Origin: an uncultured Clostridium sp.
Lineage (GTDB): Bacteria > Bacillota > Clostridia > Clostridiales > Clostridiaceae
NCBI GenBank assembly: GCA_900547475.1
Contig: URGW01000024.1
Coordinates: 1-57,359, forward strand
Length of the DNA stretch: 57,359 nt
Direction of reading: 5' to 3'
The notes below the pieces were generated by a model. The model did not search any database. It worked only from the letters and a program-made list of their open reading frames with translations, and was not told the origin of the DNA. Below, in pieces: positions 16,979 to 26,669 of the stretch. The position numbers and the translations under genes were made by a program. Positions within the stretch are counted from its first letter, which is position 1. Every line of letters starts with the position of its first letter.

Positions 16979-17749
16979 TTATAAATTATAATTAGAAATA
17001 ATAAACTCCAACATTGCCTTAATATCATTGAACTCTTTACCATAATTTAAATTTGGTCTTTTAACAACAATTATCTTTACATTATTTAATAATGCACTAT
17101 CAACTTTTTCCTTCATACCTCCTTCCTCACCACTATCTTTTGTAATCAATGCTTTTATCTTATATTCCTTAATTATTCCATTATTAATATCAATTCCAAA
17201 TGGCCCTTTAATTGCTATAATATTATCAATTGAAATTCCATTATCTAAAAGTTTACTTATTACATTAGGTGATGGTAATATTCTATGTATAACTCTATTT
17301 TCTATATTTAAAGAATCTATCTTTAAAGCATTATTGCTACCTGTAGTATTTAATACATTTCCATCTATACTATCTAATACTTTTTCTAAATCTTCATATT
17401 TATCTATAAAAATTATATTTTCATTGTCTTTTAATTCTGTAAAGTAACTTTTTCTTTCATATCTTATATAATCAATATTCATTTTCTCACAAACATTAAT
17501 TACTGTTTTACTTACTTCACTAGCATAAGGATGAGAGGCATCTACAAAAACCTTAATCTCAAAATCTTTAACTAATTCTTCAAACTGCTCCTCATTAAGA
17601 GGTTTATAATTAAAATATTTTGCTTTAAAGTCCTTATAAATTTCATATCCATACTGAGTAGCTGTAGACACAACAATTTCATCAGTATATTCATTTATAC
17701 CAGCTAAAATTTCTCTTCCTTCACCAGTTCCAAGAACAAATCCAATCAT
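16979..17749 (-). CDS. cbiJ: Cobalt-precorrin-6A reductase
   Basis: 256 residues from ATG 17749 (GGTGGTGA upstream); an ATG 30 nt earlier is in frame but lacks a good ribosome binding site and lies in a hairpin. Starts MIGFVLGTGEGREI, a Rossmann-like nucleotide-binding loop; VDASHPYASE and NTTGSNNAL are typical of CbiJ/CobK. It reduces the macrocycle of cobalt-precorrin-6A with NAD(P)H in the anaerobic B12 pathway. Last gene of the cbi operon, separated from cbiH by a 150-nt structured gap. Confidence 0.9.
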   Translation of the reverse strand: MIGFVLGTGEGREILAGINEYTDEIVVSTATQYGYEIYKDFKAKYFNYKPLNEEQFEELVKDFEIKVFVDASHPYASEVSKTVINVCEKMNIDYIRYERKSYFTELKDNENIIFIDKYEDLEKVLDSIDGNVLNTTGSNNALKIDSLNIENRVIHRILPSPNVISKLLDNGISIDNIIAIKGPFGIDINNGIIKEYKIKALITKDSGEEGGMKEKVDSALLNNVKIIVVKRPNLNYGKEFNDIKAMLEFIISNYNL

Positions 17750-17771
17750 TAAATCACCACCAATATTATTC

Positions 17772-17881
17772 AGTGACAAGTGATAAATTACAGTTGAAAC
17801 TGCTATTTCAGTTTCTTAAAATATATGTTTTTCTTAATTCAGCCTAAGCTGAATTTATTCCTTAACTTGACACTTGTCACT
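17772..17881. repeat. Cloverleaf-like inverted repeat between cbiJ and cbiH
   Basis: Outer arms AGTGACAAGTG (17772-17782) and CACTTGTCACT (17871-17881) pair perfectly and enclose two smaller hairpins, GAAACTG/CAGTTTC (17796-17815) and AATTCAGC/GCTGAATT (17836-17855). It is inside the operon without a T-run, so it is not an ordinary terminator. It may be a dispersed palindromic repeat or an mRNA processing or stability site. Confidence 0.65.
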
Positions 17882-17902
17882 TGTAACTTATAACTATCCT
17901 AA

Positions 17903-18622
17903 CTAAACATCATATCCTCTAGGTGTAATAAACTTTCCACCTTTAATAAAACTTTGAGAATTACCTACAATTACTATAGAAAACATATCAACTACTTCTT
18001 CATCAAAATTTTCTAAGGTAAATAGCTTATACTCTTGTCCATCCCTTAATGCATGTCTTACTACAGCAACTGGAGTATTTAGCTCTCTATACTCCTTAAT
18101 TATTTCAATTGCCTCTCTTAAATAATGTGGTCTTCCTTTACTTCTTGGATTATATAAAGAAATTATCATATCTGCATCTGCTGCATTTCTTACTCTTTTC
18201 TTTATTAAATCATAAGGAGTCATTAAATCACTTAAGCTTATATTACAGTTATCGTGCATTAATGGTGCTCCAATTACTGAACCAGCTGCACTTGAAGCTG
18301 TTACACCTGGTATTACCTCAACCTCTTCATCATTTTGCATTTGAAGAATAAGTCCAGCCATTCCATAAATTCCAGAATCACCAGTGCTTATTAAAGCAAC
18401 AGTATTATTTTCCTTAGATAATTCTAAGGCTTTTCTACATCTTGCCTCTTCACCTCTCATTCCAGTTGAAAAAAGTTCTTTATCTTCTACAAGTGGTTTT
18501 ATCATATCAATATACTTATTATATCCAACAACAATATTACTTTCTTCTATAGCTTGCTTAGCTTTTAAAGTCATATGTTCTAATCCACCTGGACCTATTC
18601 CTATAACATATAATTTTCCCAT
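17903..18622 (-). CDS. cbiH: Cobalt-precorrin-3B C17-methyltransferase
   Basis: 239 residues, tetrapyrrole methylase fold. The SAM-binding GIGPGG near the N-terminus, STGDSGIYGM, and EVIPGVTASSAAGSVIGAPLMHD are typical of CbiH/CobJ, as is SLYNPRSKGRPHYL. It methylates C17 and drives ring contraction of the cobalt-containing macrocycle. The start follows AAGGAG. Ten nt separate it from cbiG upstream. Confidence 0.95.
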   Translation of the reverse strand: MGKLYVIGIGPGGLEHMTLKAKQAIEESNIVVGYNKYIDMIKPLVEDKELFSTGMRGEEARCRKALELSKENNTVALISTGDSGIYGMAGLILQMQNDEEVEVIPGVTASSAAGSVIGAPLMHDNCNISLSDLMTPYDLIKKRVRNAADADMIISLYNPRSKGRPHYLREAIEIIKEYRELNTPVAVVRHALRDGQEYKLFTLENFDEEVVDMFSIVIVGNSQSFIKGGKFITPRGYDV

Positions 18623-18632
18623 TTTACTCTCC

Positions 18633-19652
18633 TTAATTTAGCTCTCCAATAGCTAATGTCATTCCATCTCTTTTTATTTTCTTAAAAATTATATCTCCCC
18701 CAGCTAACTCAATAACTGGTTCGCTTACAGCTGAAACTCCTGTTGATTTTTTTACAAATTCACTGCCTTCGTACTTATGCTCAACTGTTGATATTTCTGC
18801 CGCTGAAAAAAATGTAAGATCACAATTTAAATTTACCGCCAAATCTAAAATTGCTTTCTCATCACTTTTTATATTGATAGAAGCAATTCTATCTATAGCT
18901 CTTATATCAATATTTTTTTCTCTTAAAGTTTCACTTATAAAGTTAAACAACTTCATACTATCAGTATCTCTTCTACATCCAATACCTAAAATAATATCTT
19001 TTCTAATTAATTTAAGTATAGTTCTATCTTGGTACTCATCTAAATAATTTACTATATTATTTTCTTCATCTTTTAATTTTCTTGAAGCCTTATGTGTAAC
19101 CCACAGAGTATTTCCCTGTATCTCCTCTGTCTCTATGTATCCCTTAGGACATTTAATTATTTTTTTATCGTCCTTAAAATAAACACTTTCTCCATTAACT
19201 AGCCTTCCTGCAATAATTTTAGCTATCTTTAAATCATCTATAATAAGATCATTATTCATTGCAATTACATCTGGCGCTAAAATATCCATATTATCTGTTG
19301 CTGTAGTTATTACTGGAGTATTTCCTAGTACTTCAGAAACCTTTAAAGTTAAGTTATTTGCACCACCTAAGTGCCCTGAAACTAAACTTATAGAAAATTT
19401 ATTACAAACATCCACTACTACAACTGCTGGGTCTGTAGCCTTACTTATTAAATATTTACCTATTGCCCTAACTGCAATTCCTGTTGAACTTATAAATATT
19501 ATAGAATCATACTTTTCAAAGCATATACTCATTATATTGTTTAACTTGAAATCTTTAATTTGAGATTTTAAATATAAATCTCCACCAAGCTCTTTTTCTA
19601 TCTTTCGTGCTAAAACATCACCCTTTTCAGTAACACTTATAATGCAAATCAT
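18633..19652 (-). CDS. cbiG: Cobalt-precorrin-5A hydrolase
   Basis: 339 residues. N-terminal CbiG domain (ISVTEKGDVLARKI, IFISSTGIAVRAIGKYL, VSGHLGGANNL), central region, and C-terminal CbiG domain (LGIGCRRDTDS, AVSEPVIELAGGD). It opens the delta-lactone and releases acetaldehyde, a step specific to the anaerobic pathway. It starts 2 nt after cbiF ends, so translation is probably coupled. Confidence 0.94.
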   Translation of the reverse strand: MICIISVTEKGDVLARKIEKELGGDLYLKSQIKDFKLNNIMSICFEKYDSIIFISSTGIAVRAIGKYLISKATDPAVVVVDVCNKFSISLVSGHLGGANNLTLKVSEVLGNTPVITTATDNMDILAPDVIAMNNDLIIDDLKIAKIIAGRLVNGESVYFKDDKKIIKCPKGYIETEEIQGNTLWVTHKASRKLKDEENNIVNYLDEYQDRTILKLIRKDIILGIGCRRDTDSMKLFNFISETLREKNIDIRAIDRIASINIKSDEKAILDLAVNLNCDLTFFSAAEISTVEHKYEGSEFVKKSTGVSAVSEPVIELAGGDIIFKKIKRDGMTLAIGELN

Positions 19653-19654
19653 AA

Positions 19655-20401
19655 TTATTTCTTAGCCTCTCTATACATATGAGTAAAAGTTTTATCATAT
19701 AAAAGACTCTTATCATAATCACAATCTATAAAGTCCCCAACTAATATTTGAGCACACTTTGTAATACCAGCTTCTTTAACTTTATATGCAATATCATCTA
19801 ATGTTCCAATAATACTTCTTTCATTATCCCAAGTTGCTCTTTCTACTACTGCTATTGGAACATTTCTTCCATAACCTGCTCTAAGCTTTGCTACTACTTT
19901 ATCAATCATAGAAATTGATAAAAATATAGCCATTGATGCCCCTACTTGTGCAAGTTTTTCTAAATCTTCAGTTTCTGGTACTGGAGTTCTTCCTTCAACT
20001 CTTGTTAAGATTACTGTTTGAGTTACTGATGGAAGTGTAAACTCCTTTTTTATTGCAGAAGCTGCTGCAACAAAAGAACTTACTCCTGGTACTACTTCAT
20101 ACTCAATATTTAGTTTGTCTAGCTCATCCATTTGCTCTTTTATTGCTCCATATATTGATGGATCACCTGTATGAAGTCTTACTATAATCTTATCTTTATT
20201 TTCATTCATAACTTCAATAACCTCTTCCAAAGTCATTTTAGCTGAATTATATATTAATACACCTTCTTTACAATAATCCATATGCTCCTTAGCAACTAAA
20301 GAACCAGCATATATAACTACATCTGCCTTTTCTAGTATATTTCTTCCCTTAACAGTTATTAAATCAACATCTCCAGGTCCTGCTCCTATAAAATAAACCA
20401 T
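19655..20401 (-). CDS. cbiF: Cobalt-precorrin-4 C11-methyltransferase
   Basis: 248 residues, tetrapyrrole methylase fold. IGAGPGDVDLITVKG at the N-terminus, HTGDPSIYGAIKEQM, and the CbiF/CobM pattern GVSSFVAAASAIKKEFTLP with TVILTRVEGRTPVP. It transfers a methyl group from SAM to C11. A GGGAG ribosome binding site precedes the ATG, 6 nt after cbiL. Confidence 0.95.
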   Translation of the reverse strand: MVYFIGAGPGDVDLITVKGRNILEKADVVIYAGSLVAKEHMDYCKEGVLIYNSAKMTLEEVIEVMNENKDKIIVRLHTGDPSIYGAIKEQMDELDKLNIEYEVVPGVSSFVAAASAIKKEFTLPSVTQTVILTRVEGRTPVPETEDLEKLAQVGASMAIFLSISMIDKVVAKLRAGYGRNVPIAVVERATWDNERSIIGTLDDIAYKVKEAGITKCAQILVGDFIDCDYDKSLLYDKTFTHMYREAKK

Positions 20402-20407
20402 AACTCT

Positions 20408-21076
20408 CTACTCCCTACTTGCTAATATTAATGACATATAATCTCTTGATTTCTTAATTTCATCTTTATCTGTTAATATAAGTTGTCCTTCTCTTCCAGC
20501 TCTACTTACATAAACATAATCGAAACCTTTCTCTTCTAAGAAATCTACTACTGTTTCTTCATGCTTATAAACTTTCATTATTACAACATACTTTTCATCT
20601 TTTATATCTTTAACTCTTGTTGCTGGTAATATCATTAAAGGATTATCTCCAACAACTAAAGTTCTATCTACTAAACTTGCTGCTGCACAGAAAGATGTAA
20701 TTCCTGGTACTGTTTCTACATGAAATCCTCTTTCCTCCATATGCTTTAACATATGGATATAAGTACTATAAACATATGGATCGCCAATTGTAAGGAAAGA
20801 TACATTTTTACCTTCCTTTAATTTTTCTTCTATAAACTCATATGCTTCCTTAGCTTTTTCAACTCTATTTTTCTTTCCCATAGGAAAATGTTTTATAACT
20901 ACTTCTGTTCCTTCTTTTATATATTCTTTAGCTGTTTCTAATGCAATACTCTCTCCACCTTCTAATGCACTAGGTGCAATTACAACATCACTATTTTCTA
21001 TTGCTCTTACTGCCTTTACTGTTAATAATTCTTTATCTCCTGGTCCTACACCTATTCCATATAATGTTGATTTCAT
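20408..21076 (-). CDS. cbiL: Cobalt-factor II / precorrin-2 C20-methyltransferase
   Basis: 222 residues, tetrapyrrole methylase fold: GIGVGPGDKELLTVKA, FLTIGDPYVYSTY, VPGITSFCAAASLV. The signature and length match CbiL/CobI, which methylates C20 of cobalt-factor II. The ATG follows AAGGAG and starts immediately after cbiT. Confidence 0.94.
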   Translation of the reverse strand: MKSTLYGIGVGPGDKELLTVKAVRAIENSDVVIAPSALEGGESIALETAKEYIKEGTEVVIKHFPMGKKNRVEKAKEAYEFIEEKLKEGKNVSFLTIGDPYVYSTYIHMLKHMEERGFHVETVPGITSFCAAASLVDRTLVVGDNPLMILPATRVKDIKDEKYVVIMKVYKHEETVVDFLEEKGFDYVYVSRAGREGQLILTDKDEIKKSRDYMSLILASRE

Positions 21077-21077
21077 A

Positions 21078-21656
21078 TTATTTTACACTCCTTACGCATT
21101 GCACTATATATATTGGATTATTAGCTATCATCATATAACTTTGGCCTCTATTCTTGCTTATATTTACTTGTGAAATATCTACTGCATAATTCAACTTCTT
21201 AACTGTTTCAATTGCCTTATATGCATTATCTAAAGTTATAAAGTTCATAACTATAGTACCTTCATTTTGTATAAGCTCATTAGAAAGCAAAATTATTTCC
21301 TCTAAGTTTCCACCTGAACCACCAATAAATATTGAATCAAATCTTTTATTTTCATGTTTATATTTTTTTAATATATCTAAAGCTTCACCTTCATCTAGTA
21401 CAACATTATTACACTTAAACTTTTCTAAATTTTTCTTAGTAGTAATTATTGCATCATTATCTCTTTCAATAGAATATACAATTCCCTTTCTTGAAATCTT
21501 AGATGCTTGTACTGTTATTGTTCCTGTTCCAGCACCAATATCAAGAGCTATAGAACCTTCCTTTAAATTCATCTTCCATATACTTAAAGCTCTAATATCT
21601 TCCTTAGTCATTGGACAATTTCCTCTTATGAATTCACTATCCTTAATTAAAATCAT
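21078..21656 (-). CDS. cbiT: Cobalt-precorrin-6B C15-methyltransferase (decarboxylating)
   Basis: 192 residues, Rossmann-type SAM methyltransferase. GNCPMTKEDIRALSIWKM and LDIGAGTGTITVQASK are CbiT hallmarks. It methylates C15 and removes the C12 acetate carboxyl. Here it is separate from CbiE, in contrast to the fused CobL of the aerobic pathway, and directly follows the cbiE gene. The ribosome binding site is weak, so coupling to cbiE is likely. Confidence 0.94.
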   Translation of the reverse strand: MILIKDSEFIRGNCPMTKEDIRALSIWKMNLKEGSIALDIGAGTGTITVQASKISRKGIVYSIERDNDAIITTKKNLEKFKCNNVVLDEGEALDILKKYKHENKRFDSIFIGGSGGNLEEIILLSNELIQNEGTIVMNFITLDNAYKAIETVKKLNYAVDISQVNISKNRGQSYMMIANNPIYIVQCVRSVK

Positions 21657-21665
21657 AAACCTATC

Positions 21666-22274
21666 CTAACCTTCTTTCTCTACAATTAATATTGCCATAT
21701 CACTAACCTCTTCATTAATAAACTCTATTGGTTTACCTTGTAGTATTCTTTCATTTTCATATGATAAATGTTCTCCAATTATCACTGTACATTCAATATT
21801 ATTTTCACTTAATAGCTTACATAAAAAAGCTGAATTATTTTTGTTGTCTGTAAGCCATATAGATAATTTATGTTCTTTGACCTTTTCTATAAAATCTTCA
21901 TTTCTAGCATGTACACTACCTGTGAATGCATAACTCCAGCTTTTATTAAGCTTGGCTGTTAAATATTGAAATGAGCTTATTCCAGGTATTACGACAATAT
22001 TTCCTGGGTAATTCTTTTTTATATATTCACTTATGGCAAAAAAAGTCGGATCTCCTGATGCAACTAATGAAATAATATTTTCTTGTCCATTTTGTTGTAT
22101 ATAATCTAATGTTTCTCTTAAAGAGTTTATTACTATTTTATTGGTATCTATAAAATCTAAATCATTAATTAATCTTTTAAAACCAATAATAACATCGCTC
22201 TTTTTTAATGTATCTATTGCCTTTGGCAATATATAGTCCTTATTCCCTGGACCTAGCCCAACAATATAAAGCAT
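21666..22274 (-). CDS. cbiE: Cobalt-precorrin-7 C5-methyltransferase
   Basis: 202 residues, tetrapyrrole methylase fold: IVGLGPGNKDYILPKA, LVASGDPTFFAIS, VIPGISSFQYLTAKLN and TGSVHARNEDF. It methylates C5; family members act together with CbiT. The start ATG follows GAGGAG. Confidence 0.93.
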   Translation of the reverse strand: MLYIVGLGPGNKDYILPKAIDTLKKSDVIIGFKRLINDLDFIDTNKIVINSLRETLDYIQQNGQENIISLVASGDPTFFAISEYIKKNYPGNIVVIPGISSFQYLTAKLNKSWSYAFTGSVHARNEDFIEKVKEHKLSIWLTDNKNNSAFLCKLLSENNIECTVIIGEHLSYENERILQGKPIEFINEEVSDMAILIVEKEG

Positions 22275-22330
22275 AATTTACTCCTCTTATTTTTTAATTA
22301 AATTTATTTTTATTCAATCTAAATTATTCC

Positions 22331-23452
22331 TTAGTTATTTACATCTAGTGAATTATACAAAATACTATAATCAGAAAAACCATAGTACATTATTGCATCA
22401 CATTTCATTTTTCCATAAGTATAAATTTTCATTCTTTCAACAATTTTATTTCCTATATTCTTATAAAGCTCTTCATATCCATTTCCTAAAAATTTAACTG
22501 CACCTTCACTAGTCTTTTGATCTAAAATATTTTTTAGAAGTTCTGTATCATAACCTAAAAGTGCCAGCTCTAAAGCTATAACTTCAAGTCTTACATCATT
22601 TACTCTACTATGCGTATTAAAGCAACCATAAGCAACTTTACTTAACTTTCCTATGTGTCCAATAAGAATAACTTCTTTTATATTTACTTCATCACAACAT
22701 TCTAATGCAAATCCAACAAAATTTGAAATAATAACTATTTCATCCTCATTGAATCCTTTATCCTTAGCACATTTTTCTCCTATATTCCCAAAAGTAAGTA
22801 CTAACTTATCCTTGCCTTTTCCCTTTTGATTTATTTCTATTCTTATGGATTCTTTTAATGCTTCTTCTGACATTGGCTTAACTATACCAGTAGTTCCAAG
22901 AATAGAAATTCCACCCACAATACCAAGCCTTGGATTAAATGTTTTTTTTGCTATTTCTATACCTTGAGGTGCACTTATAGTTACCTTTATACCATTACCA
23001 CTAGTGAATATATAGTTCTTATCTTTACTATTAGGAAGATTTTCTCTAACTGCTTCTTCTATTGTTTTTCGTGGTGTTGGATTAATTGCATGAAGACCTT
23101 TTTTTATTGCTAATCCCTCTTTTGTAACAACTCCAATTCCCGCTCCTCCAGTTAAAGTAAATCCACTTTCTTGCTTTTCAACCCTTGCATATATCTCCAT
23201 TCCATTAGTCATATCAGGATCATCTCCACCATCTTTAATTACAGAAACTGTACAATAATCCTCACCTTTTTCTATTGAATTTATAGGTATTGATATTTCT
23301 ATTCCTTTAGGTGTCATTATTTCTACTTTCTCTAAAATAATATCGTTAAAAAGCATTATTGTTGCTGCCTTTGCAGCTGCAGTTGCACAGGATCCTGTAG
23401 TATATCCACATCTTAGCTTCTTACCACCACTCATAACATAAAGATCTAACAT
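22331..23452 (-). CDS. cbiD: Cobalt-precorrin-5B C1-methyltransferase
   Basis: 373 residues from ATG 23452, chosen because GGAGG lies 7 nt upstream; an in-frame ATG 27 nt earlier has no such site. CGYTTGSCATAAAKAA near the N-terminus is the CbiD signature, and GLHAINPTPRKTI and GGISILGTTGIVKPM also fit. It methylates C1 with SAM in the anaerobic pathway. Confidence 0.95.
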   Translation of the reverse strand: MLDLYVMSGGKKLRCGYTTGSCATAAAKAATIMLFNDIILEKVEIMTPKGIEISIPINSIEKGEDYCTVSVIKDGGDDPDMTNGMEIYARVEKQESGFTLTGGAGIGVVTKEGLAIKKGLHAINPTPRKTIEEAVRENLPNSKDKNYIFTSGNGIKVTISAPQGIEIAKKTFNPRLGIVGGISILGTTGIVKPMSEEALKESIRIEINQKGKGKDKLVLTFGNIGEKCAKDKGFNEDEIVIISNFVGFALECCDEVNIKEVILIGHIGKLSKVAYGCFNTHSRVNDVRLEVIALELALLGYDTELLKNILDQKTSEGAVKFLGNGYEELYKNIGNKIVERMKIYTYGKMKCDAIMYYGFSDYSILYNSLDVNN

Positions 23453-23504
23453 GCTTTTACCTCCTGTCATTTTATACACCTTACATTAATCCCTCAAAGC
23501 TTTA

Positions 23505-24128
23505 CTATCTTTCAACAACATTATACATAAGTGCATTTACTATAGCTGCAGCAACAGTGCTTCCACCTTTTCTTCCCTTAACTCTTATATATGGTATATT
23601 AAGTTCATCTAAATTTTCTTTACTTTCTGCTGCTCCAACAAATCCTACTGGCACTGCTATAATTAACTTTGGCTTTGCTTTTCCACTCTTTATTAACTCT
23701 TTTAATTTAAATAAAGCTGTTGGTGCATTTCCAAATACAAAAATATCTACATTATCATTGCATGCTTTTTCTACTGCTGCCATAGAACGTGTTATTCCTT
23801 TTTCCTTTGCTTCTTTATGTACTTCTTCTAAATTTACATAACAAATAGCTCTTCCATTTAATTTAGATAAAGCCATTTTATTTATTCCTGATAAAGCCAT
23901 ATTAGTATCTGTATAAATTGTAAATGGCTCTTTAAAAATCTCTTTTGATGCTTCTATTGCATCTTTGCTTATTTCCACTAAATCTTTATATTCAAAATCT
24001 GCTGTAGTATGAATTGTTCTCTTTATTACTAAAAGCTCTTCCTTAGTAAAATTATGCTCCCCCATTTCACTTTCTATAATCTTCATACTATTATTTTCTA
24101 TTTCCATTGGATTTTTGATATAGTCCAT
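23505..24128 (-). CDS. cbiC: Cobalt-precorrin-8 methylmutase
   Basis: 207 residues. The catalytic-His region is seen in KRTIHTTADFEY, and PVGFVGAAESKE plus GRKGGSTVAAAIVNAL are conserved CbiC/CobH blocks. It moves the C11 methyl to C12, giving cobyrinate. The ATG follows AAGGAG. Confidence 0.95.
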   Translation of the reverse strand: MDYIKNPMEIENNSMKIIESEMGEHNFTKEELLVIKRTIHTTADFEYKDLVEISKDAIEASKEIFKEPFTIYTDTNMALSGINKMALSKLNGRAICYVNLEEVHKEAKEKGITRSMAAVEKACNDNVDIFVFGNAPTALFKLKELIKSGKAKPKLIIAVPVGFVGAAESKENLDELNIPYIRVKGRKGGSTVAAAIVNALMYNVVER

Positions 24129-24172
24129 AATTATTTTCTCCTTATCGCTTAAATAATTTATCTAATTTTCTT

Positions 24173-25456
24173 CTACTTCAATAGTTCTTTAATAAATTCT
24201 AAATTTCCAAAAAAGTGTACATGTGGATATCCTGCTAATGTATTATTCTTCTTGTATCCACATCTCCAATTAATTTTATCCCCATTATATGAAATTTTAG
24301 TAATCTCATACATTGTTTCTTCATCTAAGTTTACCTTTGATTTATGAAACTCATGACAATTAATTTTTATATTTTTAAATTCTAATGTTGCATACCCAAA
24401 TCTATTTAATCTCTTAGTCATTTCACTATTTCCATTTAAGAAACCTACCATATTAACATTATCTATATTTTCTGTTAAATACATTAATCCACCACACTCT
24501 GCATAACATTTTAATCCATTATCAAGTGCTTTTTTTATACTATGTAACATTTCTGTATTCTTATTTAAACTCTCTTTAAATACTTCTGGGTAACCCCCAC
24601 CTAAATATAGAAAATCAACATCTTCTGGTAAACCACTATCTCTAAGAGGACTAAAATAAATAACTTCCCCTGCTTCTTCTAATAGTTCTAAATTTTCTTT
24701 ATAATAAAATCTAAATGCTTCGTCAAATGCAACGGCGATTTTCTTATTGCTTTTACTTAAATGATAATTATCTTCAAAACTCCTTACTTCTTTAAAACTT
24801 TCAATAATTTTATCTAAATCTATGTACTTCTCAATAATTTCTGATAAATAATTTATCTTTTTATTTAAGTTCCCAACTTCCACACTTTGAACTAAGCCTA
24901 AATGTCTACTTTCAAGCTTTAGTTCATCATCTTTAGGTATGTATCCAAATACATTTAATCCACAATGTTTTTCTATTGCAGGCTTCAATAAATTATAAAA
25001 TCCCTCACTTATACAGTTCAAAACAACACCAACTATATTTGCATTTTTAAAATTCTTAATTCCATTAATTTCTGCACATAAAGTTACACTTTGTGCTTTA
25101 GGCGTTATAACTAATAATATAGGTGCATTATCTAAAACCTTAGAAACACTATATGTTGAACATGATTCATCAAGTCCTTTACCATCATATAGTCCCATAA
25201 CACCTTCAACTACAGCTAAATCACCATTCCCTCTAGAAAAGCTAGCCTTAACTCCTTCTTCTCCCATTAAGTGCAAATCTAAATTTCTTGATACCTTGCC
25301 TGTTATCTCTGTATGAAATCCAGTATCAATATAATCAGGACCTACTTTATACCCCTGTACATCATAAGCTCTTTTTTTTAATGCCTTCATCAATCCAAGA
25401 GTAAATGTAGTCTTTCCCCCTCCACTACAATTAGATGAAATTATCAATGTCTTCAT
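24173..25456 (-). CDS. cbiA: Cobyrinate a,c-diamide synthase
   Basis: 427 residues. ATP-binding P-loop SSNCSGGGKTTFTLGL at the N-terminus, DTI-type DYIDTGFH, and a C-terminal class I glutamine amidotransferase domain with the nucleophile Cys in CYAECGGLMYL and a His-rich end (GYPHVHFFG). It amidates the a and c side chains of cobyrinate using glutamine and ATP. The ATG follows AAGGAG. Confidence 0.95.
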   Translation of the reverse strand: MKTLIISSNCSGGGKTTFTLGLMKALKKRAYDVQGYKVGPDYIDTGFHTEITGKVSRNLDLHLMGEEGVKASFSRGNGDLAVVEGVMGLYDGKGLDESCSTYSVSKVLDNAPILLVITPKAQSVTLCAEINGIKNFKNANIVGVVLNCISEGFYNLLKPAIEKHCGLNVFGYIPKDDELKLESRHLGLVQSVEVGNLNKKINYLSEIIEKYIDLDKIIESFKEVRSFEDNYHLSKSNKKIAVAFDEAFRFYYKENLELLEEAGEVIYFSPLRDSGLPEDVDFLYLGGGYPEVFKESLNKNTEMLHSIKKALDNGLKCYAECGGLMYLTENIDNVNMVGFLNGNSEMTKRLNRFGYATLEFKNIKINCHEFHKSKVNLDEETMYEITKISYNGDKINWRCGYKKNNTLAGYPHVHFFGNLEFIKELLK

Positions 25457-25469
25457 ATTTCTTATCTCC

Positions 25470-26312
25470 TTAATTTTTCACCTTAATCCTATGACCTTTT
25501 TTAGTTTGTCCAACTCCAACATATCTATTATTAATAAGATCATCAATTCTATTTATATATAATTCATTAAACTTTTCATTTTCTCCAAGGCCTTTCAAAT
25601 GTACATTTACTTTAATACCTTCTGCTTCTAGCACTGATTTTAAAGAATCCTCATCATCTGAAGCCATATCATTTCTAGCATGATCACCTGCCACTACCAT
25701 TAATGGTGCAATAGTAACTTCACTAATATTCTTTCTCTTTAATCTGCTTATTACATTTTCAAAATTAGGATATCCTTCTACCGTTGTAACAAAGACATTT
25801 TCATAGCCTTCATCTTCAAATACAGCTTGTAAGCATCCATATACTGAATTTGAAGGATGAGCAGTTCCATGTCCCATTAATACTACAGCATTATTTTCTT
25901 CATATAGCTCTTTTGTTGCTTCAATAAATAATGAATAGTCTTGTGGTAATTCCTCAATTCCTTGATAATAAAAAATTGGTCTTCCTACCTTTAACACTTC
26001 AAACTTTTCCTTAAATACCTCTGCTATTTTATTTATATATATAAATTCTTCTCCCGGTATCATATGTAATGGTTGCATAATTACCTCTTCATAACCAGCC
26101 TCATATAACTTCTCTAATATTTCCTCTGGTGTATCAACAAAAATCTCATACTTCTCCTTCAATTTCTTTATTATCATATGAGATGTAAAAGCTCTATAGA
26201 TGTCATATTCACTAAACTTATCTCTTATTTGTTTTTCTGCCTTTTCAATTGTTTTCTCTAATGTATCTAAATAGCTCGTCCCAAAGCTAACTACTAATAT
26301 TGCCTTTTTCAT
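25470..26312 (-). CDS. cbiK: Sirohydrochlorin cobaltochelatase
   Basis: 280 residues of the anaerobic CbiK class, with chelatase histidines in GHGTAHPSNSVYG and VAGDHARNDMASDDEDS. N-terminus MKKAILVVSFGTSY is typical. It inserts cobalt early, which defines the whole operon as the anaerobic route. First gene of the operon; an intrinsic terminator (26347-26371) and a distant cobalamin riboswitch (27075-27285) lie upstream. Genes for adenosylation, cobU/S/T, cbiB and cbiP are not in this window. Confidence 0.95.
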   Translation of the reverse strand: MKKAILVVSFGTSYLDTLEKTIEKAEKQIRDKFSEYDIYRAFTSHMIIKKLKEKYEIFVDTPEEILEKLYEAGYEEVIMQPLHMIPGEEFIYINKIAEVFKEKFEVLKVGRPIFYYQGIEELPQDYSLFIEATKELYEENNAVVLMGHGTAHPSNSVYGCLQAVFEDEGYENVFVTTVEGYPNFENVISRLKRKNISEVTIAPLMVVAGDHARNDMASDDEDSLKSVLEAEGIKVNVHLKGLGENEKFNELYINRIDDLINNRYVGVGQTKKGHRIKVKN

Positions 26313-26346
26313 TAAACAAACACTCCTATCAAATTATTTATAAAAC

Positions 26347-26371
26347 AAAAAGCACCCTTCACTGGGTGCTT
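26347..26371 (-). terminator. Intrinsic terminator just upstream of cbiK (riboswitch expression platform?)
   Basis: Minus strand: AAGCACCC / GGGTGCTT hairpin (26371-26364 with 26357-26350) followed by TTTTTGTTTT, 35-40 nt before the cbiK ATG. It points toward cbiK, so it is most easily read as the attenuator of the cobalamin riboswitch leader. Confidence 0.8.
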
Positions 26372-26398
26372 AAGATAACACAAATAAAAACTATAAAT

Positions 26399-26640
26399 CT
26401 AAATTGTTCGTTAGAGCTTGAATGCCGTGATGCCGAAAATTAATGATATTATCTCCATGAATTGTGTAATTTTCGTTAAGAATTTATATTGTTTTTTCCA
26501 GAAAAAGAGCTAAAGCTTCGAAAGTCATTTCATTCCCTCAGCTTCTTAACGCTCTTTTTCTTCCAAAAACAATTAAATTCTAAAACTTAATTACAATATT
26601 CCTTCCAAAATATCATTAATTTTTCTTTATCACTGGCTTT
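26399..26640 (-). repeat. Hairpin element copy C
   Basis: Nearly identical to copy B at 57109-57359, differing at about ten positions by eye over about 245 bp. The long hairpin spans 26440-26619 with outer arms TTAATGATAT / ATATCATTAA. Its distal stem has arms GGAAGAAAAAGAGC and GCTCTTTTTCTGG. It is on the same strand as the cbi operon, inside its leader. Confidence 0.82.
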
Positions 26641-26669
26641 AACACTAAAAGATACAATTTTCTGTGTGA

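Noticed and set aside
26440..26619. Long hairpin as a simple intrinsic terminator
   Set aside because: It is about 180 bp with internal bulges, no trailing T-run next to the closing stem, and precedes a separate ordinary terminator.
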